This document shows, piece by piece, positions 1 to 5,837 of a DNA stretch of 5,837 nucleotides (its first letter is position 1; each line of letters begins with the position of its first letter). A program made the translations under genes and the position numbers. The stretch covers positions 1 through 5,837 of the forward strand of contig JABMQE010000087.1 in the NCBI GenBank assembly GCA_013203415.1, given 5' to 3'. The notes below the pieces were generated by a model. That model had not been told where the DNA came from. It ran no database searches and saw only the letters and a list, made by a program, of their open reading frames with translations. Origin of the DNA: Candidatus Falkowiibacteriota bacterium. Lineage in GTDB: Bacteria; Patescibacteriota; Patescibacteriia; UBA2591; JABMQE01.

Positions 1-788
1 GACTGTGCCTCATCTCCAATCACTCCGACAATGATTTCCTTTTCTGCAAGCATTTTAATGATCTCTGTTTGAATAGGATTTGTATCCTGAAATTCATCAA
101 TAAAAAAGTACGGAAATTTACAACGCATAACTCGTAAAATATCAGGATACCTCCTCATCAACATAAAACTGAAATACAATACGTCATCATGGTGCAACAG
201 ATTTCGTTCCCAAAATATTTTTTTATATATAATTAAAGAATTCCTTCTGATGCTATATTGACCTACATTATTTAACCAACTATGTCTAAACTTCAATTCT
301 AACTCTTCATTATCATTAGAAAATTTCCAACATAAATCAGATAATACTTTTATTACCGCATTAATATCTCTTAAATATTGCTGCCCTGTTTCTGTCTTCC
401 ATCTATGAATTATTCCCCTCGAAGGGATCAATTCATCATGACCCTCAATTTTTGCGGGATCAAGCCCGAACTCATCTTTAATCAGAAAGATATATGGCTT
501 AACAATATGCTTATACAAAAAACTGTGAATAGTGCTTACTTCAACTTTATCTATGGAATCGCCTAACCTTTTAATGATTGCATCTACTCCAACATTTGTA
601 TAGGTAATGCATGCTATTTTCCTGCACTTATTTAACCGCTCTGAATTACTTAATACATTTCTTAAGTGATTGCATAACCATCGTGTTTTTCCAGCACCCG
701 GACCAGCGACTATTTTAAAGTGATGCTCAACGTCTTCAAGCATCTCATCAGAACTTTCTAATAGTATTGGTTCTACTGGCATATCCAT
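1..788 (-). CDS. gajB: GajB-like UvrD-family SF1 helicase (Gabija), 3' end beyond window
   Basis: This is the N-terminal 262 codons of a UvrD/PcrA-like superfamily 1 DNA helicase; the frame is open from the ATG at 788 to the window edge. Helicase motifs appear in the expected order: Walker A AGPGAGKT (residues 28-35), motif Ia ITYTNVGVDA (61-70), motif Ib STIHSF (85-90), Walker B FFIDEFQDT (228-236) and motif III GDEAQS (from 258), where the window ends. The start overlaps the upstream OLD-nuclease gene by 16 bases and is preceded by GAGGAA eight bases away; a second ATG two codons later (782) is possible. The Gabija helicase GajB is about 490 residues from memory, so roughly half is visible. 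In known Gabija, GajB binds GajA and senses or processes DNA ends. No canonical Q motif (LN..Q) is visible before Walker A. The UvrD-family call is firm; the GajB assignment rests on its neighbour. Confidence 0.9.
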   Translation of the reverse strand, partial: MDMPVEPILLESSDEMLEDVEHHFKIVAGPGAGKTRWLCNHLRNVLSNSERLNKCRKIACITYTNVGVDAIIKRLGDSIDKVEVSTIHSFLYKHIVKPYIFLIKDEFGLDPAKIEGHDELIPSRGIIHRWKTETGQQYLRDINAVIKVLSDLCWKFSNDNEELELKFRHSWLNNVGQYSIRRNSLIIYKKIFWERNLLHHDDVLYFSFMLMRRYPDILRVMRCKFPYFFIDEFQDTNPIQTEIIKMLAEKEIIVGVIGDEAQ

Positions 789-2824
789 TTAACCGCTTCC
801 TCAATATATTTTGGGACCACAATGTCACATCCATCTTTTTCCAGCTTTTGGGATATTTTCAGCGCATTCACACCTTTACCCACAGAGTTCAAATAGCGTG
901 CGGCTACAATATGTTTTCTTTTTTCATCATCGTCCCATTGGGTATTGGCTTCTATTGATTTTATTATCCTCTCATTCTCTTCGTTGTCACCCTTGAGAAT
1001 AGATAGCATTTCATCAATTGGCTTTTTATTTTTGCATGCTTTCATTAAATTCTCTACTTCTCCTGAGTTTGACATGCTATCAGTCAATAGACTCTCATTG
1101 CTAGGGTTGTCTAAAATCAATTCGTACTCAAAGGTTTTTCCAATACCAACTGTTTGACTAAAACTTCTAATGTTCGGATGACTTCTGGCTTTACTATATT
1201 TCTCTACTAAAGGATTTGAGCTGCTTTTATACTCATATTTTTCCGTATCAATATCAAGTTCAAAGGGATAACACTTAGAGAACCTATTAGTTTCTTTGTT
1301 TTTCCTTTGTGGATCTAAATCAGTTACACAAGCAATTTTCTTATCTATTGCGTACTTTTCATTACTATCGAACATTTTCAAGAAATGATCAAAATATCGA
1401 CCACCAACATTTATAACTGCGATATGATATTCTTCTAAACCTTTATTATTCTTTTCAGCTAATATCGATATAAGTAATTGCTCAGTTATTCCCTCAACAA
1501 AAATAACGCCTTTTGAAAAAAGCATATCTGATTTTGTAACATCAAGGAATCTTGAAACATAGGCTTTAGAATTTTTACCTTCTGGACTATCTCCAAACAC
1601 CTTTCCGGGATAACCCATATTAAATGCTCCTTTACCGTCAATGTTTAATGCAATGATTTCGTCTAGGCCAACTGCTGCTGTTATATTAGGAGAGTGAGTT
1701 GTTATAAATATTTGCTTAACTTCCTTTTGACGGTTTTCCTTTAAAAACCTCAGAAATTTATATTGCATCGCAGGATGAAGATGTGCTTCTGGCTCTTCTA
1801 TTGCCAATATAGGAAATATTTTGGCATTCCCGCCTAAATATTCTCCGGAAGCATCTTTTTGCATTTTAGCCAGCAATAATGAAATATAAATCAGGTTGTT
1901 ATATCCTAGCCCATTATGGGTTGCGGGAAGTTTTATCCCTGTTTCATACTCCACTATTAATTTAAGAGCTGAATATAATTCACTATCTACAATGTCCCCT
2001 TCAAAATTAGGGATTGCATTTCCAAAGCTTGCTCCCGTCTTCTCTGAATATTTAAGTATCTGACTTTTTCCAGCTTTCATTCTATCTTGTAGGCTTTTGA
2101 TAAGTTCGGCAGCTTTTCCACTAAATGTTTTCTTTTTCTCTTTAATTGCTGCAGTCTTTTCAGTTTTTGTCTTCTCATTGTCAGTTTTGATGTCATAATC
2201 CATGAAGAAATCCAAAACTTCTTTAAGAAGTGTATTTTTCCCAGTAAACATATCTCGCTCAACATCGCGTATTGCATCCAAAAACTGGAAATCGAATTTG
2301 TTTAATGCATCAGAATCTACCACAGTTTTATGCTCAGGATTTCCCGCATAGATTTTGTATGTATATTTTCTAATAAAGTAGTTCCTAATAACTTTCCAAT
2401 AATCATCTATATTATCTGATGAAACTGAGTCTATTTCATCTTTATAGTCTTTCAGCTCTTTTTCTGGCAAATAAAATTCATATGTTAGTCTCGCCTCATA
2501 AGGTTTCTCTAATTTTGTAAGGCAAGTTGATACGATGACTAAATCGTCTGAATACAAACCTTCGTTATCCGATTCTTTAATAAAAACCGAAATTTGCACT
2601 TTTGGAGGGCTTTCTTTTAATTTTTGAATTGTGGTATTCTTATTAAAATCATCTGTGGCTAATTTCTTATCCTTAACACCAAAAATCAGAGACAAGGCTT
2701 TAATTAAATTAGATTTCCCGCAATTATTAGCCCCGATTAATACATTAACTCCTTCATTAAATTCAATGGTAACGGTATCGTTAAATCCTCGGAAATTAGT
2801 TATTTGAATTTTTGATATATACAT
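773..2824 (-). CDS. gajA: GajA-like OLD-family ATP-dependent nuclease (Gabija)
   Basis: This 683-residue protein has an ABC-type ATPase domain followed by a Toprim nuclease domain, the layout of OLD (overcoming lysogenization defect) proteins. The start MYISKIQITNFRGF is typical of SMC/RecF-like ATPases. Walker A is GANNCGKSN (31-39), a signature-like GLGYNN is at 305-310, Walker B is AIEEPEAHLHP (341-351) and the H-loop histidine is in TTHSPN (375-380). The Toprim part shows VEGITE (443-448), the acidic pair in TDLDPQ (501-506), FEYEL (565-569) and a late GKG (649-651) that may hold the conserved lysine. An adjacent UvrD helicase marks it as class 2 OLD, the GajA component of Gabija, a DNA endonuclease acting against phage. 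It is about 100 residues longer than the Bacillus cereus prototype (578 residues from memory); the extra length lies mainly between Walker A and the signature, where OLD proteins carry a dimerisation insert. Residues 213-253 are lysine-rich. The start has a strong ribosome binding site. Confidence 0.92.
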   Translation of the reverse strand: MYISKIQITNFRGFNDTVTIEFNEGVNVLIGANNCGKSNLIKALSLIFGVKDKKLATDDFNKNTTIQKLKESPPKVQISVFIKESDNEGLYSDDLVIVSTCLTKLEKPYEARLTYEFYLPEKELKDYKDEIDSVSSDNIDDYWKVIRNYFIRKYTYKIYAGNPEHKTVVDSDALNKFDFQFLDAIRDVERDMFTGKNTLLKEVLDFFMDYDIKTDNEKTKTEKTAAIKEKKKTFSGKAAELIKSLQDRMKAGKSQILKYSEKTGASFGNAIPNFEGDIVDSELYSALKLIVEYETGIKLPATHNGLGYNNLIYISLLLAKMQKDASGEYLGGNAKIFPILAIEEPEAHLHPAMQYKFLRFLKENRQKEVKQIFITTHSPNITAAVGLDEIIALNIDGKGAFNMGYPGKVFGDSPEGKNSKAYVSRFLDVTKSDMLFSKGVIFVEGITEQLLISILAEKNNKGLEEYHIAVINVGGRYFDHFLKMFDSNEKYAIDKKIACVTDLDPQRKNKETNRFSKCYPFELDIDTEKYEYKSSSNPLVEKYSKARSHPNIRSFSQTVGIGKTFEYELILDNPSNESLLTDSMSNSGEVENLMKACKNKKPIDEMLSILKGDNEENERIIKSIEANTQWDDDEKRKHIVAARYLNSVGKGVNALKISQKLEKDGCDIVVPKYIEEAVKWICQ
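797..802 (-). promoter_or_regulatory. Ribosome binding site of gajB
   Basis: On the minus strand GAGGAA stands eight bases before the ATG at 788. It lies inside the last codons of the upstream nuclease gene, so helicase translation is probably coupled to that of the nuclease. It supports the ATG at 788 over the ATG at 782. Confidence 0.6.
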
Positions 2825-2827
2825 TTT

Positions 2828-2899
2828 TTATTTACCTCCCAAATTCTCAACGATTTCCTGCAACTACTCTATTGCATCCAGTAAATCTTCAAATGCTCG
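2828..2899 (-). pseudogene. Possible decayed C-terminal coding remnant before gajA
   Basis: Between radC and gajA one minus-strand frame reads like the helical end of a protein: RAFEDLLDAIE, then an in-frame TAG (2864-2866), then LQEIVENLGGK and a TAA (2828-2830) three bases before the gajA ATG. A TAA also lies directly upstream (2900-2902). The pattern of acidic and hydrophobic residues looks like a coding sequence, and its last codons (GGA GGT) form the gajA ribosome binding site. It has no start codon or binding site of its own. Stretches this short also occur by chance, so this is only a candidate scar of a gene lost between radC and gajA. Confidence 0.2.
2835..2840 (-). promoter_or_regulatory. 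Ribosome binding site of gajA
   Basis: GGGAGG (followed by T) stands ten bases before the ATG at 2824 on the minus strand. It is a near-perfect Shine-Dalgarno sequence, fixes the start and implies efficient independent translation of the nuclease. Confidence 0.75.
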
Positions 2900-2909
2900 T
2901 TATCGAACC

Positions 2910-2945
2910 AAACCTTTATTATTAACAAATAATTTATTTCGGTTT
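2910..2945. repeat. Imperfect inverted repeat upstream of gajA
   Basis: The outer arms AAACC (2910-2914) and GGTTT (2941-2945) enclose inner arms ATTATT (2918-2923) and AATAAT (2928-2933) around an AACA loop, with an unequal interior loop of three and seven bases. It lies in the only sizeable non-coding gap and overlaps the weak promoter candidate, so it could be an operator. The stems are AT-rich and weak, and no T-tract follows on the minus strand, so it does not look like an intrinsic terminator of radC. Confidence 0.3.
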
Positions 2946-2948
2946 CAA
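2918..2948 (-). promoter_or_regulatory. Weak candidate promoter for gajA-gajB
   Basis: On the minus strand TTGAAA (2948-2943) resembles a sigma-A -35 box, and AATAAT (2923-2918) resembles a -10 box. The 19-base spacer is longer than the usual 17. In DNA this AT-rich such matches are common. The position, about 95 bases before the gajA start and after the end of radC, is reasonable for a separate Gabija promoter. No terminator is visible after radC, so read-through from hsdR-radC is an equally open possibility. Confidence 0.25.
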
Positions 2949-3013
2949 GAATAATGATTTAAACCCTTTTTTTTCTTCTTTAAAATATAAGAATTTGACT
3001 TCGCTTACATTTA

Positions 3014-3712
3014 TTACTCAATCTCAATCTGATTTTCTTTAAAGCTAAAAAATTCATTTCCGCCAATAATAATATGATCAAGTAAAGTGATATCTACAGT
3101 TTTCAGTGCTTCTCTTATATCTTTTGTAACTTCTTGATCCTCCTGTGATGGTTCTAATGAACCTGAAGGATGATTATGAGCAACAAGGACACCCACAGCA
3201 TTATAGTATAACGCTCGTTCTACAATTTTACGAGGGAAAACAATGGCTTGATTTACTGTGCCATTTTTTAAAGTCTCCATCGCTATGAGCTGATTCCTAT
3301 TATCCAAAAACAACATCATAAATCCTTCATCCATTAGCCCTTTTAAGGAAACTTTTAAATAATCATAAACAACCTGCGGCGAAGAAAGCAAATCTCTTCC
3401 AAACATCCTTTCCTCCATATAGAGAACAGAAACATCTTTTAATAAATTTAAGAACAAAGCAGTATGTTTTGATATGCCATTTATACTTTGCAAATCCCTA
3501 TTATCAGCATCTAAAACTCCATTAATGCTTTTAAAACGTAAAAGCAGTTCCCTCGCGATTGATTTCGTATCTTTTCGAGGGATTGCATATGACAGAACCA
3601 ATTCTAAAACTTCATAATCCAGCCACCCGTTCAACCCGGATTTTCCATATTTTGTTTTTATCCTCTGACGGTGCCCAATATAGCTTGGTTTTGATTGTTT
3701 TAACTTGTCCAT
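3014..3712 (-). CDS. radC: RadC family JAB/JAMM-domain protein
   Basis: This 232-residue protein matches the RadC (UPF0758) family over its whole length. The N-terminal part holds a helix-hairpin-helix-like region (about residues 60-90, INGVLDADNRDLQSINGIS). The C-terminal MPN+/JAB domain has the metal-binding motif HNHPSG...PSQED, with H179, H181, S189 and D192 in canonical JAMM spacing. An upstream glutamate (E146, in AMETLKNGT) is placed as in the family. All ligands are present, so a metal site is likely, although the biochemical role of RadC proteins is unsettled and the old DNA-repair name is not well supported. The ATG at 3712 follows the hsdR stop by eight bases and has GGAG eleven bases upstream, inside the hsdR end, which points to one transcript and possible translational coupling. 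The setting, next to restriction genes, suggests an island-borne paralogue rather than the chromosomal copy. Confidence 0.93.
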   Translation of the reverse strand: MDKLKQSKPSYIGHRQRIKTKYGKSGLNGWLDYEVLELVLSYAIPRKDTKSIARELLLRFKSINGVLDADNRDLQSINGISKHTALFLNLLKDVSVLYMEERMFGRDLLSSPQVVYDYLKVSLKGLMDEGFMMLFLDNRNQLIAMETLKNGTVNQAIVFPRKIVERALYYNAVGVLVAHNHPSGSLEPSQEDQEVTKDIREALKTVDITLLDHIIIGGNEFFSFKENQIEIE

Positions 3713-3720
3713 AAAATATA

Positions 3721-5837
3721 TTACTCCGCAACCTTATACGTCTCTTGGAAAATCGTATCGCTCAACCATTTCTTAAAGCTCGTATTATCCATAAATTGTT
3801 TAAATAATTCCGTATGATCATTTAACAAATTAATAATAACCCGCTGTAAAGCTTTGTCATGTTCTATACGCGCATTCTGCTTATCAGAATTTTTAATTGC
3901 GTTTTTATACGCTTCGTTAGCGGCAACCTTCGCCGGAATTTCTTCTGTAATTACTTTGTTTATTTTGTCCGCATCTTTCCAATCAATATTTCCAAAAAGG
4001 TCATTAAACGCTTTAATAATATTACTTAAACGATCCATTTCCGGTTCATCTTTTCTCCCGCCACCACTTGTCGGTACAGGGCCTATCTCGGCATTCTTAT
4101 CCAGCAAAGTGAGTTTACTCGTTGCTAATATTTCATTCCGGTAACTATCCATATCGATAGCTTCCAAAATACCTCTCGAAAAATCATCTTCGCGAGGTGC
4201 AGGTAATTTAGAAATAAGGAAATTTAAAAAAATTGACAGTTTTTCCCATTCAGCATTTGTATAGGGTAAAATTGAACTTAAGAATCCATAAGTCCGCACG
4301 AAAGCTTTCGCCTTTCCCTTGAAATCAACCTGTCCATCCTCATCCAACTCAACTTTATAGGTCGCAACACTAGCATCGAGAATGGGATCAAGCTCGGATC
4401 GTTCAACCCCATTTAAATATTTAACTACTAACTCTTCGACTTGACTCCACGCATATACCTGATATCCATCCAAAATTGATTTTAAGTCATGTAGTTTATT
4501 CGGATTGGTTTCCTCGCTTAAAATAGTTGTTCGGTAATAATCGGCAAAGGCCTCTTTGATTGTTTTCGCGTCATTAAAAAAATCCAGAACGAACGTATCG
4601 TGTTTTTGTGGATAAGCACGATTTAAACGCGAAAGGGTCTGCACCGCCTTTATCCCGGAAAGCATTTTATCTACATACATGGTATGTAATAAGGGCTCAT
4701 CATAACCGGTCTGAAATTTTTCCGCTGCTATTAAAAAACGATATGGGTCACTTTTAATTTTCTCAGGAATTAAATTACTGGGAAATCCATTAATTCTCAT
4801 TTCCGTTACTCTAACACCACCAAATTCATGTTCTCCAGAGAAGGCCACAATGGCCATATAAGGACTTTTCCTTTCTTTCAAGTACTCTTTAAATGCATGA
4901 TAATATTGTATTGCCCGCTCAATACCACTTGTAACAACCATGGCTCTCGCCTTACCGCCAATTTTATGAGCACCACTAACCTGTTCATGAAAGTGATCTA
5001 TCATAATCTCCGCTTTTTCTTTAATCGCTTTTTGGTGAGACTCCACATATCTATGAAGTTTCTTTTGGGCCTTCTTTGTATCATACTTCGGATCCCCCTC
5101 AACAGTTTTGGTTAAAAGGTAATAACTATTGATAGATGTATAGTGCTTTAACACATCTAAAATAAATCCTTCCTGTATGGCTTGCTTCATCGTATAGTAA
5201 TGAAATGAACAGTGTTTTACTTTGTCACCTTCCTTAAATGCCTCGCCAAATATTTCCAGCGTCTTATTTTTCGGTGTAGCCGTAAAAGCAAAATAATTCG
5301 CGTTGGAAATCATTTTTTTAGCTTCCATAAGCTGATTTATTTTATCTTCAGTAGTCATATCCTGATCATCACCAAATTCTTTTTTAGTGTCAGTAAGAAC
5401 TACATTCATTTTGGCCGATACCCTTCCGCCTTGGCTGGAATGTGCTTCATCAATAATAATAGCAAATTTATTGGAACGGTGTTCATCTCCAATTTCTTCT
5501 AATACAAACGGAAATTTTTGAACGGTTGTAATAATAATTTTCTTCCCGGACTTTAAAAATTTCCTCAAATCGCCGGATCGTTCAGCATGTCCCACAATTG
5601 CAGAAACCTGGGCAAACTGTTTTATCGTATCTTTAATTTGCTTATCAAGAATCCTGCGGTCAGTTACAACCACGACAGAATCAAATAAAATATTTCCTGA
5701 TTTCTTTAATCCGACTAACTGGTGAGCAAGCCATGCAATGGAATTACTTTTTCCGCTTCCGGCAGAATGCTGAATAAGATATCGTTTACCAATTTTTGTA
5801 GGGGAGACATCAGACAAAATGCGTTTAACAACATCCA
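3721..5837 (-). CDS. hsdR: Type I restriction enzyme R subunit HsdR, 5' end beyond window
   Basis: HsdR is the ATP-driven DNA translocase and endonuclease subunit of a type I restriction-modification complex (with HsdM and HsdS). The visible 704 codons, numbered from the first full codon at 5835, cover the superfamily 2 motor and the C-terminal region. Walker A SAGSGKS is at residues 24-30, the DEAH box at 129-132, FTATP (motif III) at 184-188, motif V FQTGYDEP at 374-381 and motif VI QTLSRLNRA at 399-407. The C-terminal helical segment DRLSNIIKAFNDLFG (601-615) is typical of HsdR and belongs to the part that contacts the methylase core. Family members are usually about 1000 residues, so roughly 300 residues with the PD-(D/E)XK nuclease lie past the right edge. 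The frame stays open to the edge and no start is inside the window; a TTG at 5817 sits just before the motor domain and is not the start. The stop is TAA at 3721-3723. hsdM and hsdS are expected further upstream. Confidence 0.95.
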   Translation of the reverse strand, partial: DVVKRILSDVSPTKIGKRYLIQHSAGSGKSNSIAWLAHQLVGLKKSGNILFDSVVVVTDRRILDKQIKDTIKQFAQVSAIVGHAERSGDLRKFLKSGKKIIITTVQKFPFVLEEIGDEHRSNKFAIIIDEAHSSQGGRVSAKMNVVLTDTKKEFGDDQDMTTEDKINQLMEAKKMISNANYFAFTATPKNKTLEIFGEAFKEGDKVKHCSFHYYTMKQAIQEGFILDVLKHYTSINSYYLLTKTVEGDPKYDTKKAQKKLHRYVESHQKAIKEKAEIMIDHFHEQVSGAHKIGGKARAMVVTSGIERAIQYYHAFKEYLKERKSPYMAIVAFSGEHEFGGVRVTEMRINGFPSNLIPEKIKSDPYRFLIAAEKFQTGYDEPLLHTMYVDKMLSGIKAVQTLSRLNRAYPQKHDTFVLDFFNDAKTIKEAFADYYRTTILSEETNPNKLHDLKSILDGYQVYAWSQVEELVVKYLNGVERSELDPILDASVATYKVELDEDGQVDFKGKAKAFVRTYGFLSSILPYTNAEWEKLSIFLNFLISKLPAPREDDFSRGILEAIDMDSYRNEILATSKLTLLDKNAEIGPVPTSGGGRKDEPEMDRLSNIIKAFNDLFGNIDWKDADKINKVITEEIPAKVAANEAYKNAIKNSDKQNARIEHDKALQRVIINLLNDHTELFKQFMDNTSFKKWLSDTIFQETYKVAE
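3724..3727 (-). promoter_or_regulatory. Ribosome binding site of radC
   Basis: GGAG lies eleven bases before the ATG at 3712 and is made from the last codons of hsdR (GCG GAG, then TAA). Ribosomes ending hsdR would be placed to restart on radC. Confidence 0.5.

Noticed and set aside
378..566. Plus-strand 62-residue open frame
   Set aside because: It lies antisense within the helicase gene, has no recognisable domain and is explained as a shadow.
767..1157. Three overlapping plus-strand open frames
   Set aside because: All lie antisense to the Toprim end of gajA, overlap one another and resemble no known protein.
2077..2277. Minus-strand 66-residue open frame inside gajA
   Set aside because: It is in a different frame within the well-supported nuclease gene. 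Its lysine-rich character reflects the AT-rich lysine-coding stretch there.
773..2824. Stand-alone OLD or retron-linked OLD effector
   Set aside because: The overlapping UvrD-like helicase gene and the absence of any reverse transcriptase favour Gabija.
2941..3013. Intrinsic terminator after radC
   Set aside because: The stretch has a purine-rich A-tract but no GC-rich stem followed by a T-tract on the minus strand.
3854..5502. Three plus-strand open frames of about 95 residues opposite hsdR
   Set aside because: They are antisense to conserved HsdR sequence and show no domain or convincing binding site.
3721..5817. hsdR as a complete 698-residue gene starting at the TTG at 5817
   Set aside because: The frame stays open upstream to the window edge, the residues before the TTG read as normal HsdR sequence, and the nuclease domain would be missing. 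The gene is simply cut by the window.

Overview
This window is AT-rich. All four recognisable genes lie on the minus strand and read from the right end to the left end. The low G+C, the strong purine-rich ribosome binding sites and the tight gene packing suggest a low-GC Bacillota (Firmicutes) genome. That is inference; nothing here identifies a genus. No tRNA, rRNA, transposase, integrase or CRISPR array was seen.

In the direction of transcription, the window opens inside hsdR (3721-5837). This is the motor and nuclease subunit of a type I restriction-modification system; its N-terminal nuclease part lies beyond the right edge. Eight bases after its stop comes a short RadC/JAB-domain gene (3014-3712) with an intact JAMM metal-binding motif. 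A 189-base AT-rich gap (2828-3013 plus the few bases before the next start) has no intact gene. It holds an imperfect inverted repeat, a weak promoter candidate and a possible decayed coding remnant. Next is a 683-residue OLD-family protein (773-2824) with an ABC-type ATPase domain and a C-terminal Toprim nuclease domain. Its last 16 bases overlap the start of a UvrD-like superfamily 1 helicase gene (1-788), which runs off the left edge after 262 codons. That helicase is too far along in another reading phase to have been scored as a complete ORF, but it is open over its whole visible length.

The OLD nuclease plus UvrD helicase pair is the hallmark of the Gabija anti-phage system (GajA and GajB). 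The window therefore reads as part of a defence island with two layers. HsdR, with HsdM and HsdS presumably encoded upstream, would cut unmodified DNA. Gabija would form a GajA-GajB nuclease-helicase complex acting on phage DNA. RadC sits between them, apparently co-transcribed with hsdR; its role is unknown. The least conventional points are the GajA length, the RadC placement and the short gap before gajA. I do not see a wholly new system.
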